Source: Flectonema sp. DT1601
Lineage: Eukaryota; Euglenozoa; Diplonemea; Diplonemida; Diplonemidae
Length of the DNA: 64,000 nucleotides
Assembly (NCBI GenBank): GCA_964019425.1
Contig: OZ025823.1
Coordinates: 248,001 to 312,000 of the forward strand
Direction of reading: 5' to 3'
Within the stretch, counting starts at the first letter, position 1. Every line of letters begins with the position of its first letter. The notes below the pieces were generated by a model. That model saw only the letters and a list, made by a program, of their open reading frames with translations, made no database searches and was not told where the DNA came from. A program made the position numbers and the translations under genes. Positions 10,400 through 20,900 of this stretch are shown piece by piece.

Positions 10400-11170
10400 T
10401 TACTTCTTCTTTGAAACAATAATTGAATCAATGACGTGGTAAAGAGGGAATTCCGTCTCCTTGTTAACAGGACCAGGCCATGGCCCACCTAAAGCAGTTT
10501 GAAGAAGTGCGTAGTATGGGACAGCAAAGAGTTCAGGATCGTTAGGCTTTGATCTGAAGTAAGTTTTCCCATCAAGTTGGAAAGACATGAAAGAAGTGTT
10601 ATATTGAGTTGCATACTCGTGCATCTCTGTGTTGTAGGTTTCAACATTAGTGTGTGAACCGCATGAACTGTCAGCACCACATTTACTTGGTGACCAATGG
10701 TAAGTTCCATGAAGAACTCCATCTCCATTAATCATTTCCATAATATCAATTTCTCCATTAGTTGGCCAACATTTGTTGTTATTTGGTAACAACCAGTGTG
10801 CAGGCCAAGTACCAGCACCTTTTCCCTTTTTACCTGGAAGGACGGCACGAACGCAAACACGAACGTCATCAGCTTGCCAAAATGCTTTATCAATACTTGT
10901 GACGGCACCAGTTGTGTAGTTGAACTTGCATCCTTCAGGTTTTTCTCTCTTACTTGATAAGATTAAAGTTCCGTTACTCACCTGAACATTTGATGCTGTT
11001 CCACAGGCATTGCGAACTCTACTGTCTCCCTGGGTAGTCACAATATTCCAGTTGCTAGTGTTCAAAGCATTTCCATTAAAGTCATCTCTGAACATTACTT
11101 CCCATCCTTCTTCCTCGCAGAATTGCGATGAAACACCAGCGGCTAGCATTGCAAACAATATTGACTTCAT
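10400..11170 (-). CDS. Secreted GH16 beta-glucanase (laminarinase-like)
   Basis: 256 codons from ATG 11170. That start follows a TTTTTGCAG acceptor by 35 bases; an upstream in-frame ATG at 11269 lies before the acceptor and is not used in this reading. It has a signal peptide (MKSILFAMLAAGVSS). The GH16 catalytic motif GEIDIMEM is at about residues 138-145, with the family's upstream WPAHWLLP and downstream GTYHW. The two Glu act as nucleophile and acid/base in this family. Substrate is probably a beta-1,3-glucan (inference). The chain ends at the usual GH16 final strand. The next two minus-strand genes upstream are also secreted proteins. Confidence 0.9.
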   Translation of the reverse strand: MKSILFAMLAAGVSSQFCEEEGWEVMFRDDFNGNALNTSNWNIVTTQGDSRVRNACGTASNVQVSNGTLILSSKREKPEGCKFNYTTGAVTSIDKAFWQADDVRVCVRAVLPGKKGKGAGTWPAHWLLPNNNKCWPTNGEIDIMEMINGDGVLHGTYHWSPSKCGADSSCGSHTNVETYNTEMHEYATQYNTSFMSFQLDGKTYFRSKPNDPELFAVPYYALLQTALGGPWPGPVNKETEFPLYHVIDSIIVSKKK

Positions 11171-11885
11171 TTTTTTTAGTTTTTTTTTCTTTTTTTTTTG
11201 TCGTAACTGCAAAAAGATATTATTATTTTTAGAACAATACCACCAGTTTAAGTTGTAACGATTTAACATCCAGTCTGCACGTCGCTATCAAACATTTACA
11301 GAAAAGACGTCAATTTTCTCTCTTTCAATCATTAACACTTTCTGATGCATTCTTAACTTATCTGTTTACTAAAATAAACGTTATAAATTTAGAATACCAC
11401 AAAGAGAAAAATAAATACCACCAACAAAATAGTTGAGATAATCATCAAAGCATCTGATTAAGTATCGTTACTGAGAGTATAATAATAATATTTATCAGAT
11501 CCACGGGAGACTCTACTCGAATACATAAGAGTTACGATATCGATTTGTTAGCAGATTTACATAATCAATCCAACAATAAGAAAATAGTAAAAGAAGAGCA
11601 ACCATCATTACTTCCCTGCTTTCTGTAGTTTCACTGCTGTTCCAAAAAAAGAACATCGCGTTGCTTAAAAAAGTGCGAAACAGATCCCCTCAGAGTAAAG
11701 ATATATTAACAATATATATGTATGCACAGGAAGCCAAACAAGGTCACCGACAACGACAACGACAACACAGAACATAATTATTTAAAATAAATAGGGAGAA
11801 AAGGAAACAGGCTAATCAGGATTAGCTTTCAAGAAACTTTTTTAAAAAATAAAACTAATTTTCATAAACCGCTCATCAAGTGACT
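11171..11885. other. Intergenic region, 3' flank of secreted paralogue A
   Basis: No gene seen. About 11690-11840 is a diverged copy of 13437-13590, including ATATATTAACAATATATATG and a block starting at AAGGTCACCGACAACGAC. Confidence 0.7.
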
Positions 11886-13202
11886 TCAAGGCAAGTCGTT
11901 GTATCCGCGAACCTCGAGGACTGGCTCTCCAGGAACAACCTCGTTGATTGCTGTGACAATGTACCCAGTCCCAATGGTCGCGGTGTTTGTGTGGCCAACA
12001 AACGTCAGCCCTCCTACCTCAATTAAGATACCTAATGTTGGAACCATATCCACGTGAAGGACTCTGATCCACGTCGTTGTTGGGGAAGAAGACTCAGTCT
12101 CCAACCACGAAAACAACAACGTGTTCCCCGTGTTCGTCACAGATGGGGAACTGAGAGGAGTCCTTAAAACGGCAGAAAATGGAAAAGGGAATGGCGTCGC
12201 CAGTTCAAAAACACTGTTCGTCGTGTGAACTGGCTGCGACACGGCAAATGTCGCCGATGTGTACGCCACGATGAGCGAAGTCGGGTTCGACCCGTGCGCC
12301 TTCTCAATCTGAATCGGGTGCTTTCCGAACAGTTTTGGGCTTCCAAACACGATGTTGAAAGTGATCGCTTGCACGGCACGTTCCTCAACAAACTCCTCCG
12401 CAGTTGAATCCCACGAGAAAACACCGATCGAAAGCTCAGGAGCAACACCGCCTGGAGGGAAGTAAGTAATTCCAATCGCAAAACTGTCAACTGACAACCC
12501 ATTCATTCCGTCAGATTGCATGTTCACGAGTGAGATCGACGTCGCTTCTTCGTCGGTCGTGACGGGAAGCAGCTTAATCAAATACTTGGAGCCAACTTTA
12601 GTACCATCAGTTTTAAACATCTTACAGTACACTCTCAAGTTACTCAGTGAACCCCTTTCTTTGTTCCAACAGGTCACGTATCCGGTGGCTCCGAGTGACA
12701 CCGACTCCGATCGCATCATGTTTCTCCGTCTCACCTTCGGCACGAACGAAGACGAACCAGAAGGCAAACCCGCGGCAGAGACCAACTGCTGGGATGGCGC
12801 CTCGACAGTGGTGACAGGAGTGTTTGTTGATAGCGTCGGTCCATTGTAAATAACAGCGTTCGAAGTAGAACTGATCTGCACAAGTGAAACGTGTTGAATC
12901 CCGTCCGTGTCCATGGGGCTACACATTCCAGTGCGATCCCCAACACTCGCCACGAGGTCATTCGCAATGTTCGTAACAGCAACACTGCCCGTGTGAGAAG
13001 CGATCGCCCCGACAATTCGACGGTCCAAGCAGCTTCCCGGAGACGGCAGTTGCTCTCCCCAGGCAATCATCACATCGTTCACACCAGAACGTGCCAACGA
13101 GTACTGCCGAGCAGCATTGAGATCCGCCGTCCACAACGGGGGTGTTACGGTTCCTTCAGTGCCCGCAACTGCGGCAATGAGAAGAGCGAGCGAAGTCTTC
13201 AT
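11886..13202 (-). CDS. Secreted protein, tandem paralogue A
   Basis: 438 codons from ATG 13202, chosen because the signal peptide MKTSLALLIAAVAG begins there and because an acceptor (CTTTTCGTATGCAG) lies 20 bases before it; upstream in-frame codons precede the acceptor. No family is recognised. The body is rich in Ser, Thr, Val and Gly with alternating beta-strand pattern and repeats such as GYVTCWN and ITYFP, so a secreted beta-propeller or beta-sandwich fold is a guess. Codons are clearly GC-richer than in most neighbours, as in genes under translational selection. It is the downstream member of a tandem pair with 13634-14986. Confidence 0.85.
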   Translation of the reverse strand: MKTSLALLIAAVAGTEGTVTPPLWTADLNAARQYSLARSGVNDVMIAWGEQLPSPGSCLDRRIVGAIASHTGSVAVTNIANDLVASVGDRTGMCSPMDTDGIQHVSLVQISSTSNAVIYNGPTLSTNTPVTTVEAPSQQLVSAAGLPSGSSSFVPKVRRRNMMRSESVSLGATGYVTCWNKERGSLSNLRVYCKMFKTDGTKVGSKYLIKLLPVTTDEEATSISLVNMQSDGMNGLSVDSFAIGITYFPPGGVAPELSIGVFSWDSTAEEFVEERAVQAITFNIVFGSPKLFGKHPIQIEKAHGSNPTSLIVAYTSATFAVSQPVHTTNSVFELATPFPFPFSAVLRTPLSSPSVTNTGNTLLFSWLETESSSPTTTWIRVLHVDMVPTLGILIEVGGLTFVGHTNTATIGTGYIVTAINEVVPGEPVLEVRGYNDLP

Positions 13203-13633
13203 TTTTATATTTATAATGTAAACTGCATACGAAAAGAAGTTAACATTTCGAGATTCAGATTCACAAGACACACACGCTACTGAAATATCTAATAAGATTA
13301 CGATATCGACAAGTTAGTAACAAGTTTTATGAAAAAACGATACTTTCAAAATTGAAATAAAAAGAACAGTAATGTGGTTGCTTGCCTGTTTCTGAAGTTT
13401 TATCGAATCAACATCGTGTATTGGTAAAAAGATGTGAAACGGATCCCCCGAAGTGTAAATATATTAACAATATATATGTATGCACAGGAAGAAAAACAAG
13501 GTCACCGACAACGACTACGCAGAACACAAATAAAATAAATAGGGAGAAAAGGAAACAGGCTAATCAAGATTAGCATTAAAGAAAAATTGAAAACAAAGCA
13601 AATTAATTTTAATAAACCGTTCATTAAGCGACT
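13203..13633. other. Spacer between tandem paralogues
   Basis: Holds the leader of paralogue A and the 3' flank of paralogue B. No separate gene seen. Confidence 0.6.
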
Positions 13634-14986
13634 TCAAATAAAGTCGGCGTAGCGAACCTCGAGGACTGGCTCTCCAGGAACAACCTCGTTGATTACTGTG
13701 ATAATGTACCCGGAATTCCCAACTGTTGAGGTCTTCGTGTGACCAACAAACGTCAGCCCTCCTATTTCTATGTCCCTTCCAGTTGATACAGTAACCGCAT
13801 CTACGTAAAGGATTCTGATCCACGTCTTCGTAGGAAGGAACTCAGTTTCCAACCACGTAAATAACAAAGCACTACCAGTGTTGGTAATAAATGGATAACT
13901 GGCAAGGGCTCTTTGAAGGGATAGAAAAGGGAAAGGGAATGAAAGCAACGCCCCTCCCAATACAAAAGTAGTCAAAGGATTACCACTCCCATCTGTAATC
14001 TCATCTGGAATCTCAACAGAGCGAGCAGTCATTCCACCAGTTGCTGTAGCGTACGCAATAACGAGTGAGGTTGGGTTCGATCCCGGAAGCCTCTCAAGCG
14101 GAATCGGGTGCTTGTCGAACTTCATTGGACCATCTAATCCAAAAGTGATCGCTTGCACTGCACGTTCAACAACAAACTTCCCTAAACTTGAATCCCACGA
14201 GAAAACACCGATCCAAAGATCTGGATTAGCACCGCCAAGAGGGAAGTAAGTAATTCCAATCGCAAAACTGTCAACCGACAACCCATTCATTCCGTCAGAT
14301 TGCATGTTCACGAGTGAGATCGACGTCGCTTCTTCGTCAGACGTTACGAGGAACTTCTTAATCAAATATTTGGGGCCAGCACTAGTACCATCAGTATTAA
14401 ACTTCCTGCAGACTACTCTCAAGTTACTCAGTGATCCCCTCTCCCTGTTCCAACAGGTCACGTATCCGGTAGTTCCGAGTGACACCGACTCCGATCGCAT
14501 CATGTTTTGCTTTTTCTTGTTCACAACAAACGAAGACGAACCAGAAGGCAAACCCGCGGCAGAGACCAACTGCTGGGATGGCGCCTCGACAGTGGTGACA
14601 GGAGTGTTTGTTGATTGCGTCGGTCCATTGTAAATAACAGCGTTCGAAGTAGAACTGATCTGCACAAGTGAAATGTGTTGAATCCCGTCCGTGTCCATGT
14701 CGTCACACGTCCCAACACGACTCCCAACACTCGCCACGAGGTCATTCGCAATGTTCGTAACAGCAACACTGCCCGTGTGAGAAGCGATCGCCCCGACAAT
14801 TCGACGGTCTAAGCAGCTTCCCGGAGACGGCAGTTGCTCTCCCCAGGCAATCATCACATCGTTCACACCAGAACGTGCCAACGAGTACTGCCGAGCAGCA
14901 TTGAGATCCGCCGTCCACAACGGGGGTGTTACGGTTCCTTCAGTGCCCGCAACTGCGGCAATGAGAAGAGCGAGCGAAGTCTTCAT
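13634..14986 (-). CDS. Secreted protein, tandem paralogue B
   Basis: 450 codons from ATG 14986 with the same signal peptide and 20-base leader as paralogue A. Apart from a few changes the first 150 residues match A. The C-terminal third differs and contains a short insertion near residues 340-365. Function is unknown, with the same beta-rich secreted composition. Both copies are intact, so both may be expressed. The GC-rich codon choice is shared. Confidence 0.85.
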   Translation of the reverse strand: MKTSLALLIAAVAGTEGTVTPPLWTADLNAARQYSLARSGVNDVMIAWGEQLPSPGSCLDRRIVGAIASHTGSVAVTNIANDLVASVGSRVGTCDDMDTDGIQHISLVQISSTSNAVIYNGPTQSTNTPVTTVEAPSQQLVSAAGLPSGSSSFVVNKKKQNMMRSESVSLGTTGYVTCWNRERGSLSNLRVVCRKFNTDGTSAGPKYLIKKFLVTSDEEATSISLVNMQSDGMNGLSVDSFAIGITYFPLGGANPDLWIGVFSWDSSLGKFVVERAVQAITFGLDGPMKFDKHPIPLERLPGSNPTSLVIAYATATGGMTARSVEIPDEITDGSGNPLTTFVLGGALLSFPFPFLSLQRALASYPFITNTGSALLFTWLETEFLPTKTWIRILYVDAVTVSTGRDIEIGGLTFVGHTKTSTVGNSGYIITVINEVVPGEPVLEVRYADFI

Positions 14987-15237
14987 TTTTATATTTATAA
15001 TGTAAACTGTATACGAAAAGTAACAATACATATTTAGAACAATTTACAAAGCATGGAAAGTACAACAGAAGGCAACAGTTCCTTTCATCATTTGGGTATA
15101 CCTGTTGATATGAAGTTTAACGACGACAATAAACCACTACTACCAAATAAATAATCGTTGGAAGGCATTGCTTAGAAGGACAGCTAACGGAGTACAAGTG
15201 ACGGGTGATGATAATTTAAATTAGAAACAAATTCAAA

Positions 15238-17289
15238 TTAAACTTGAATTGGTTTAATTTCTAAATCCAAATCCGGAGGTGGTTCACATTCCGGCTGACC
15301 ACCTGATTGAAGATTGGTAACTCCCTTGTCTCTGTGAGTGTTGAAAGTCTTGTTTAATTGTTGTCGTTTTTGGTTACGTCTTTCACGTGATATGGCTCTT
15401 GATTTTGTATGCATTTGAGAGAAGGTTTCCCTCAACCACCGAAGGTAATCAGTATTATGATATCTCATCGACATGAATACACGAAGTAATTCCTGAGGAC
15501 GGTTTTTATGATTCTCAAACAGTTCTTCCGCGAGATCAGTATCAGTAGTAACCCTCTTACACAGTCTATCTAAGAAAGCATCACATCTAAAAGCTGATAT
15601 CTGAACAGCAAACAACATCATACTAACTGAACTGGCAGATGCGAATTCAGGAGCGTCAATTTCTAAAGATCTATCAATAAGCTTTTGAAATAGAGGTCCT
15701 GAAATGCATAATTTTGCGACAGACCATATTGTTAAGCAAAGCATTCCCATTGTTAGATCGTTAACTTTTGGTATTAAATGTAACGCGGCATTCTCAATTC
15801 CTTGGTGACGTAGCAGTGAAACCCTCGCTGAAGACCAAAGCAAGGCATATAATATTCTTGTTGTTAACTCTTCTTCTTTCACTTTTGGTAATAATTTATT
15901 AACTACGTCTCGAACATCTAATTCGCTACTGCGTAGAGTCGCCATCGACCACATAGCACCACACAAATGATATGCCGGTCGAGTATGAGTGACGTCGCTT
16001 GACAGTAAAAGCTGACTCATAGTTTTACACACATATAATCCACGGTGTATTTGTTGTGGAGTTTTAAATAATTGAGCCGTAGATGACATAATTCCACAGA
16101 TGTGCTGTCCCCATTTTAATTTTAACCGGATTTCTTCACTCATAACCCGAGCAGCAACACGAGATAAAACAACATGATCAGAGCACTTTATCTGAGTTAG
16201 GGCGTTCATAACAAAATACATGTCTTCTCCGTTTAATTTTGATAATATATCTTCTGATACCAATTTCGCAATCATTCCAGTTGACACCGGGATGTTCATT
16301 TTATTATTCTTTTTATCAAATGCTCGAAGCCTCAGTTGTCGGCATAGTAGTCGGGCGGCTGAACCCTCCACAGGTCCACTTTTTTCAAGAAGAACTTCAC
16401 CAGCTAAGCCATAAGCATTATGACTTAACTCAGATGATAGGAATTGCCTCTCTCTTGTAAGACCTTTATTAATAATTGATTCAAGTTCTTCATCTTGTAA
16501 TAGATTTACTTTAGAGAAGACTCCTCCGATACAACGAGCTTCCCACTCGGTAATATCATTTTGCAATTTTACAGATCGTTTTAGTACGTCAGCGTACTTT
16601 GATGATATCAATCGAAGTTTCTTTGTCTGCAGTGCTCTGCATGATACTAATATTGTTGTCATAGTTGGGGCAGTCAGTTCATCACACTGATCTTTACTAT
16701 ACAGTTGCTCAATAACATTATCAGTAAGTGTTTCATTCACATAGGTGTGTCTTGTCGCAGAATACAATAAGTCTGCTAGTCTCGGATGTGATATTTTTGA
16801 AAGGTCATTACCAACTTCTTCAACAACCGTGTTAACCATTCTGCTGCACAGTTCAAAATCTCGTTTTCTGCAACGAGCCATTGAAGCGCATGCTATGATA
16901 GCTGCCTTGGCGTTTAGTTGTTTCCAAATTCTATCATTTCTAAGCCTGTCTGTTAATGTTTTCATTGCTGCTTCTTTTGTTGCTCCAGAAAGAATCGAAC
17001 TTAAGATACTTAATATCTTTAGTAGTCGAGTACATTCAGGACCTGTACACTTTCCCCCAACAGTGTCTAGAAGACTGAATAACCATTCAACAGCGTTGAC
17101 ACTTTCAGGAGCCCACTCAGCTGGATTTCCAGTTGTTTCACCTTTTACTAATCCGTGGAGATGAGCTACCAGTTGATGAGGAGTAAACGTAAGCCCATGA
17201 TCCTTAGCAGTTTGTGTTAGTTTGGTGTGCTGTTCTCTACTTAGATTGCGAAGAACTGGAATAGTACGTCGAAATAGTGAAGGAACCAT
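15238..17289 (-). CDS. Alpha-helical repeat protein, probably mitochondrial
   Basis: 683 codons. The N-terminus (MVPSLFRRTIPVLRNLSR) is basic, hydroxylated and lacks acids, like a mitochondrial presequence. The rest is made of repeated helical pairs of about 35-40 residues with recurring Ala/Leu/Ser patterns, for example AAIIACASMARC and LCLTIWSVAKLC. This resembles the helical arrays of FASTK/RAP or octotricopeptide-type organellar RNA-binding proteins. No RAP motif was recognised at the C-terminus, so that assignment is weak. A strong acceptor (TTTCTTTTTCAATTCAG) lies 32 bases before the ATG. Confidence 0.8.
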   Translation of the reverse strand: MVPSLFRRTIPVLRNLSREQHTKLTQTAKDHGLTFTPHQLVAHLHGLVKGETTGNPAEWAPESVNAVEWLFSLLDTVGGKCTGPECTRLLKILSILSSILSGATKEAAMKTLTDRLRNDRIWKQLNAKAAIIACASMARCRKRDFELCSRMVNTVVEEVGNDLSKISHPRLADLLYSATRHTYVNETLTDNVIEQLYSKDQCDELTAPTMTTILVSCRALQTKKLRLISSKYADVLKRSVKLQNDITEWEARCIGGVFSKVNLLQDEELESIINKGLTRERQFLSSELSHNAYGLAGEVLLEKSGPVEGSAARLLCRQLRLRAFDKKNNKMNIPVSTGMIAKLVSEDILSKLNGEDMYFVMNALTQIKCSDHVVLSRVAARVMSEEIRLKLKWGQHICGIMSSTAQLFKTPQQIHRGLYVCKTMSQLLLSSDVTHTRPAYHLCGAMWSMATLRSSELDVRDVVNKLLPKVKEEELTTRILYALLWSSARVSLLRHQGIENAALHLIPKVNDLTMGMLCLTIWSVAKLCISGPLFQKLIDRSLEIDAPEFASASSVSMMLFAVQISAFRCDAFLDRLCKRVTTDTDLAEELFENHKNRPQELLRVFMSMRYHNTDYLRWLRETFSQMHTKSRAISRERRNQKRQQLNKTFNTHRDKGVTNLQSGGQPECEPPPDLDLEIKPIQV

Positions 17290-17991
17290 TAAGATCTTTT
17301 TTTCCCTACATCGCTGCTATTCTGAATTGAAAAAGAAAAAAGTTACACTACAGCAACAACAAACCACAACAACATTATCGTCATAGAACCTGTTGGGGTA
17401 AGCACATTCTAATTAATTACTGTAACCTTAAAGCTCGCTACTATAAACTGATTACTCTAAATAAAATTACTAAATACAAGTAGGGGGTGGGGGTGGGAGA
17501 TTGGGACTCCAAAACCGAATAATAATAACAAACACAAGAGACGTAATAGTGAGAAACAGACGCTCGTTAGGCTAGAAACAATTTTAAGGCCTACACCAGT
17601 GTTAGTAAAGAAGAGATAAACGAAGTGTCCTACAATGCGATTGATTTTAGGCAAAATTAATATTTTTAGAATAACTGTTTCCCTCACGTCAGTTTTTCTT
17701 TAAAACAAAAAAAAAAAAAATTATAAAATATATAAAAAAGCTACTCGAAGCAGAAAACGATGACGATTCTTTACGAAATACATAAACGAAATAATTTCTA
17801 ACAAATAGTACAGAGCATAGATACTTCTGACTACGAGGAACGTGCACTCGCACAGCCAATCCACGAGGAGCTTTTCACACATTCCACAATGCGATTGTGC
17901 ACAAACCATAAACTAAGAACAGATCATCGTACAAAAAGAATTACAAAAGTATCCCTTAAGACTGTTTCATAGTATTAGTTATGAACTGTTT
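17290..17991. other. Intergenic region with a G-quadruplex motif
   Basis: No gene seen. At 17483-17505 the plus strand has four G runs (5, 5, 3, 3) with loops of 1, 1 and 5 bases, matching the simple G-quadruplex pattern. Confidence 0.5.
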
Positions 17992-20900
17992 TTATTGTCT
18001 TTCTCCACAACTTGAACAGAAACACGCATTTGGAGTGAGAGCATTACGACAGGCTCTACAAAAGAGGACGCGGTTATTGTTAGGGTTATAATTTGGGTCT
18101 ATGTGATTACCAGAATGCCGATTATCGAAGTGCATGTTGTTCGATGAATAAGGTACTTGACCAGAACCATGGAAGGCATTATGAAAATTAGGGAAGGAAG
18201 GCTGAGGACCTTGAGGACCACGAAATGGTGTTTGGATATGAACCTGAGTAGGAGATCGAGCTGGACTGATGCAGTGACCGAAATCACGGGGAGGAATGAA
18301 TGAGTGATTGCCTCTTTCATTAGCTGGAGGAACATACTGCGGAGTTGAAACAGGCTGCTGTCGTGGTGGGAGTGGTGCTTGCTGTGGCGGTGGACCGCCT
18401 CCAAAACCAATTACTCTCCACCTGTCTCCATTATCTCTCTTTTCCTTCTCAAGACCAGCAACATATTCATGAATACCTTCCAACCTGTCTTGTACTTCTT
18501 CACACATTGCCATACATCTTCTTACGTATGGAAGTCCATTTTCTACTCGAGGGCTTATTCTCCACAGTGAAGCACACAACTCTAATCCTTCAACAAGAAG
18601 ACGAAAAGCCGTTTTATAAACTACAGCTGCGTGACTAACTGAACCAGATTTGAGAGACTGGTCACCCGTCTCAACAAGTAGACGAGCCTCCTGTTCCATC
18701 TTTCTGACTTCATTAAGACGTCCAGTGATGCGAGGAGCTGGATTTCCAGTTGGTGAAAACGATGCCGGCAGGGGAGCCATAATATCTTCATAATTATTTA
18801 ATAATCTATCCACAGGTACATCAGCACTCTCATCTGGAACAGATGGCTTTGAGTCAATCACATTCTTGACAGCAGCAGCTACGGTCGGTGAATTGACGAG
18901 CATCTCTTCGAACTGTTTTAAGTTGTCGATGGATTTCTGAACTGCTTTTGGTGTATAAGGAGTTGTAGGTGGTGGTATTCTCCCCTTTTGAATACCATCA
19001 TTAGAATCAGATCTAATAACGTACATATCTGGAACACTAATTCGAGGAACTAGTTGAGGAAGTCTTCTTCGACGTTCTGACCGAGGTGACGACTTCCGTG
19101 ACGGAAACTCTCCTCGTTGCTGTTGTGGACTAGTCGGATTCTTCACAGCAGCTTCTCCCTCCCTTTCAAATAAAGAGTTTAATGTTGTCGATAAATTATT
19201 ATCACCCGATACGGGTATTGCAGTAGCGTTTGGTACTGCTTTGTGAGAAAGCGCACTCAGATCTGATTGAGGAATTGCGATGCGGAGGTTCTGGTGCTGT
19301 ACTCTCGTCGGTTGAGACTGATGCTGAACTTCAGGAGAACTTCGTCGAGCACTTTGTTGAATAGCCGCACTTTGATGTTCATCTAATTGATGAACTGAAT
19401 TAGCAGGCATGCCAACGTTCTGAGACTGCACTTGAACCGTTTCAGAGGGCTGCGTATGGATCCCTTGCTGAACTGATTGTACGCTGTTGACTGCTACCAG
19501 TTGTACAGTTCCCTGATTTTGAACTGACTGAGTAGCTGGTTGTGTAACAATCACATGAGACTGTACAATTAGTGGCTGTTCACCATGTGAGCTACCAGAC
19601 TGCACCACCTGGTGAGAGCGAGTAGAGTTGGGTATCTTCACTTGTTGAGTTTGCGATGGTACTAAAACAAGTGGGTGCTGCTGATTGTTGTGAGCATCTC
19701 CCTGCACTACAACAACTTGCTGCAGTTCGTGACTGTTGCTACTGACATGTGGAACGACTGGTTGGTTTTCATCTGAAACCAAATAGTGAGGAGTAGCAGT
19801 ACTTTGATGAAGGATTTGACCATCATGCGACACATTCACTGCAATAGGCTGTCTTATTACAGAAGCATCTGACTGGAGTACATTTATTGATTGCTGAAAA
19901 GGAACGTTAACAATTGATTCAGTCTGAGAAAGTTTACCTTCAGAGAAGAATTGAGAGCTCTGCTCCGGGTGTTGAGGAACTGTTTTGCCACGGCCGAGTT
20001 TCGGAGACTCAGAAGAGGAAGACGAACTACTACGTTGTAAAGCAGGAGTTACTTGAGGTGATATTTGTGATGAAGAAGGTTGATTGATATCAGTTAAAGG
20101 TTGACTGGGATACTGTTCTGTAATCTGAACCCCCTCATCAAGTTTTGAAGGTTCGAAAAGTCGCAGTGATGACGATTGAAAAGGAATCGTAATATTTTCA
20201 AGACTAGCATTCATCTGACCACTACCTGAATACTGACTTGCAGCAGAAGCTACAAACTGTGACTGACTTGGTTCTATAATATCCAAGACAGTACCATCTT
20301 CTAGAATAACTGATCTCTGTGGAGTAACTATTTCATGAACCTGACCGTCAACGACGTACTGAGTCATTGGAGCTGATGCGTAGGTTCCAAGTGAAGCTTG
20401 CTGTGGTTCCATTTGCATCTGACCAGTAGTCATGTGACGTCGTGGTAGGGATCGTACACTCGGAACAGATGAACGTCGTCCAACAGAACTCGTTTGATGT
20501 GATTCAGACTGGACTTTAACTAATGAGCCATCAGCTAACCGTCGCAAGCTACTCGCACTAAGATGTCCAGGTGGCTGCGATGAATTCCCTCCTACAGATT
20601 GTAATGACTTCCCCGACATCTGCACAGCAACTGAAGATCCGTCAGCTAATTGTTTTAAGTGGGCGGCACTCAATCGTTTTGCAATACTTCCACTCGGAGA
20701 AGATGTACGCGATTGGACAGTCGTAGCGTGTTGTGAAATATTTGAATACTGCGGTGATGCAGACGGTTGGCCTCGAGAGAGTTTTCCAACGGATACTTGA
20801 CTTTGAGATTCTGACGGGTTGTTATGTTGTATTTCCATTTGACCAATACCAAAACTTCCTGCATGTGAAGGCATTGATTCGAATGATTGATTTTGTTGAA

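Larger units (their letters stand above)
11690..15022 (-). repeat. Tandem gene duplication, two units of about 1.55 kb
   Basis: Two units, about 11690-13235 and 13437-15022, each with the same 20-base leader before the ATG, a secreted-protein gene and a shared 3' flank. The start codons are 1,784 bases apart. The 5' third of the genes is almost identical in DNA while the 3' half has diverged, which suggests gene conversion confined to one end. Confidence 0.9.

Noticed and set aside
11171-11269. N-terminal extension of the GH16 protein to ATG 11269
   Set aside because: It crosses the TTTTTGCAG acceptor and a poly-Lys stretch, and would bury the signal peptide.
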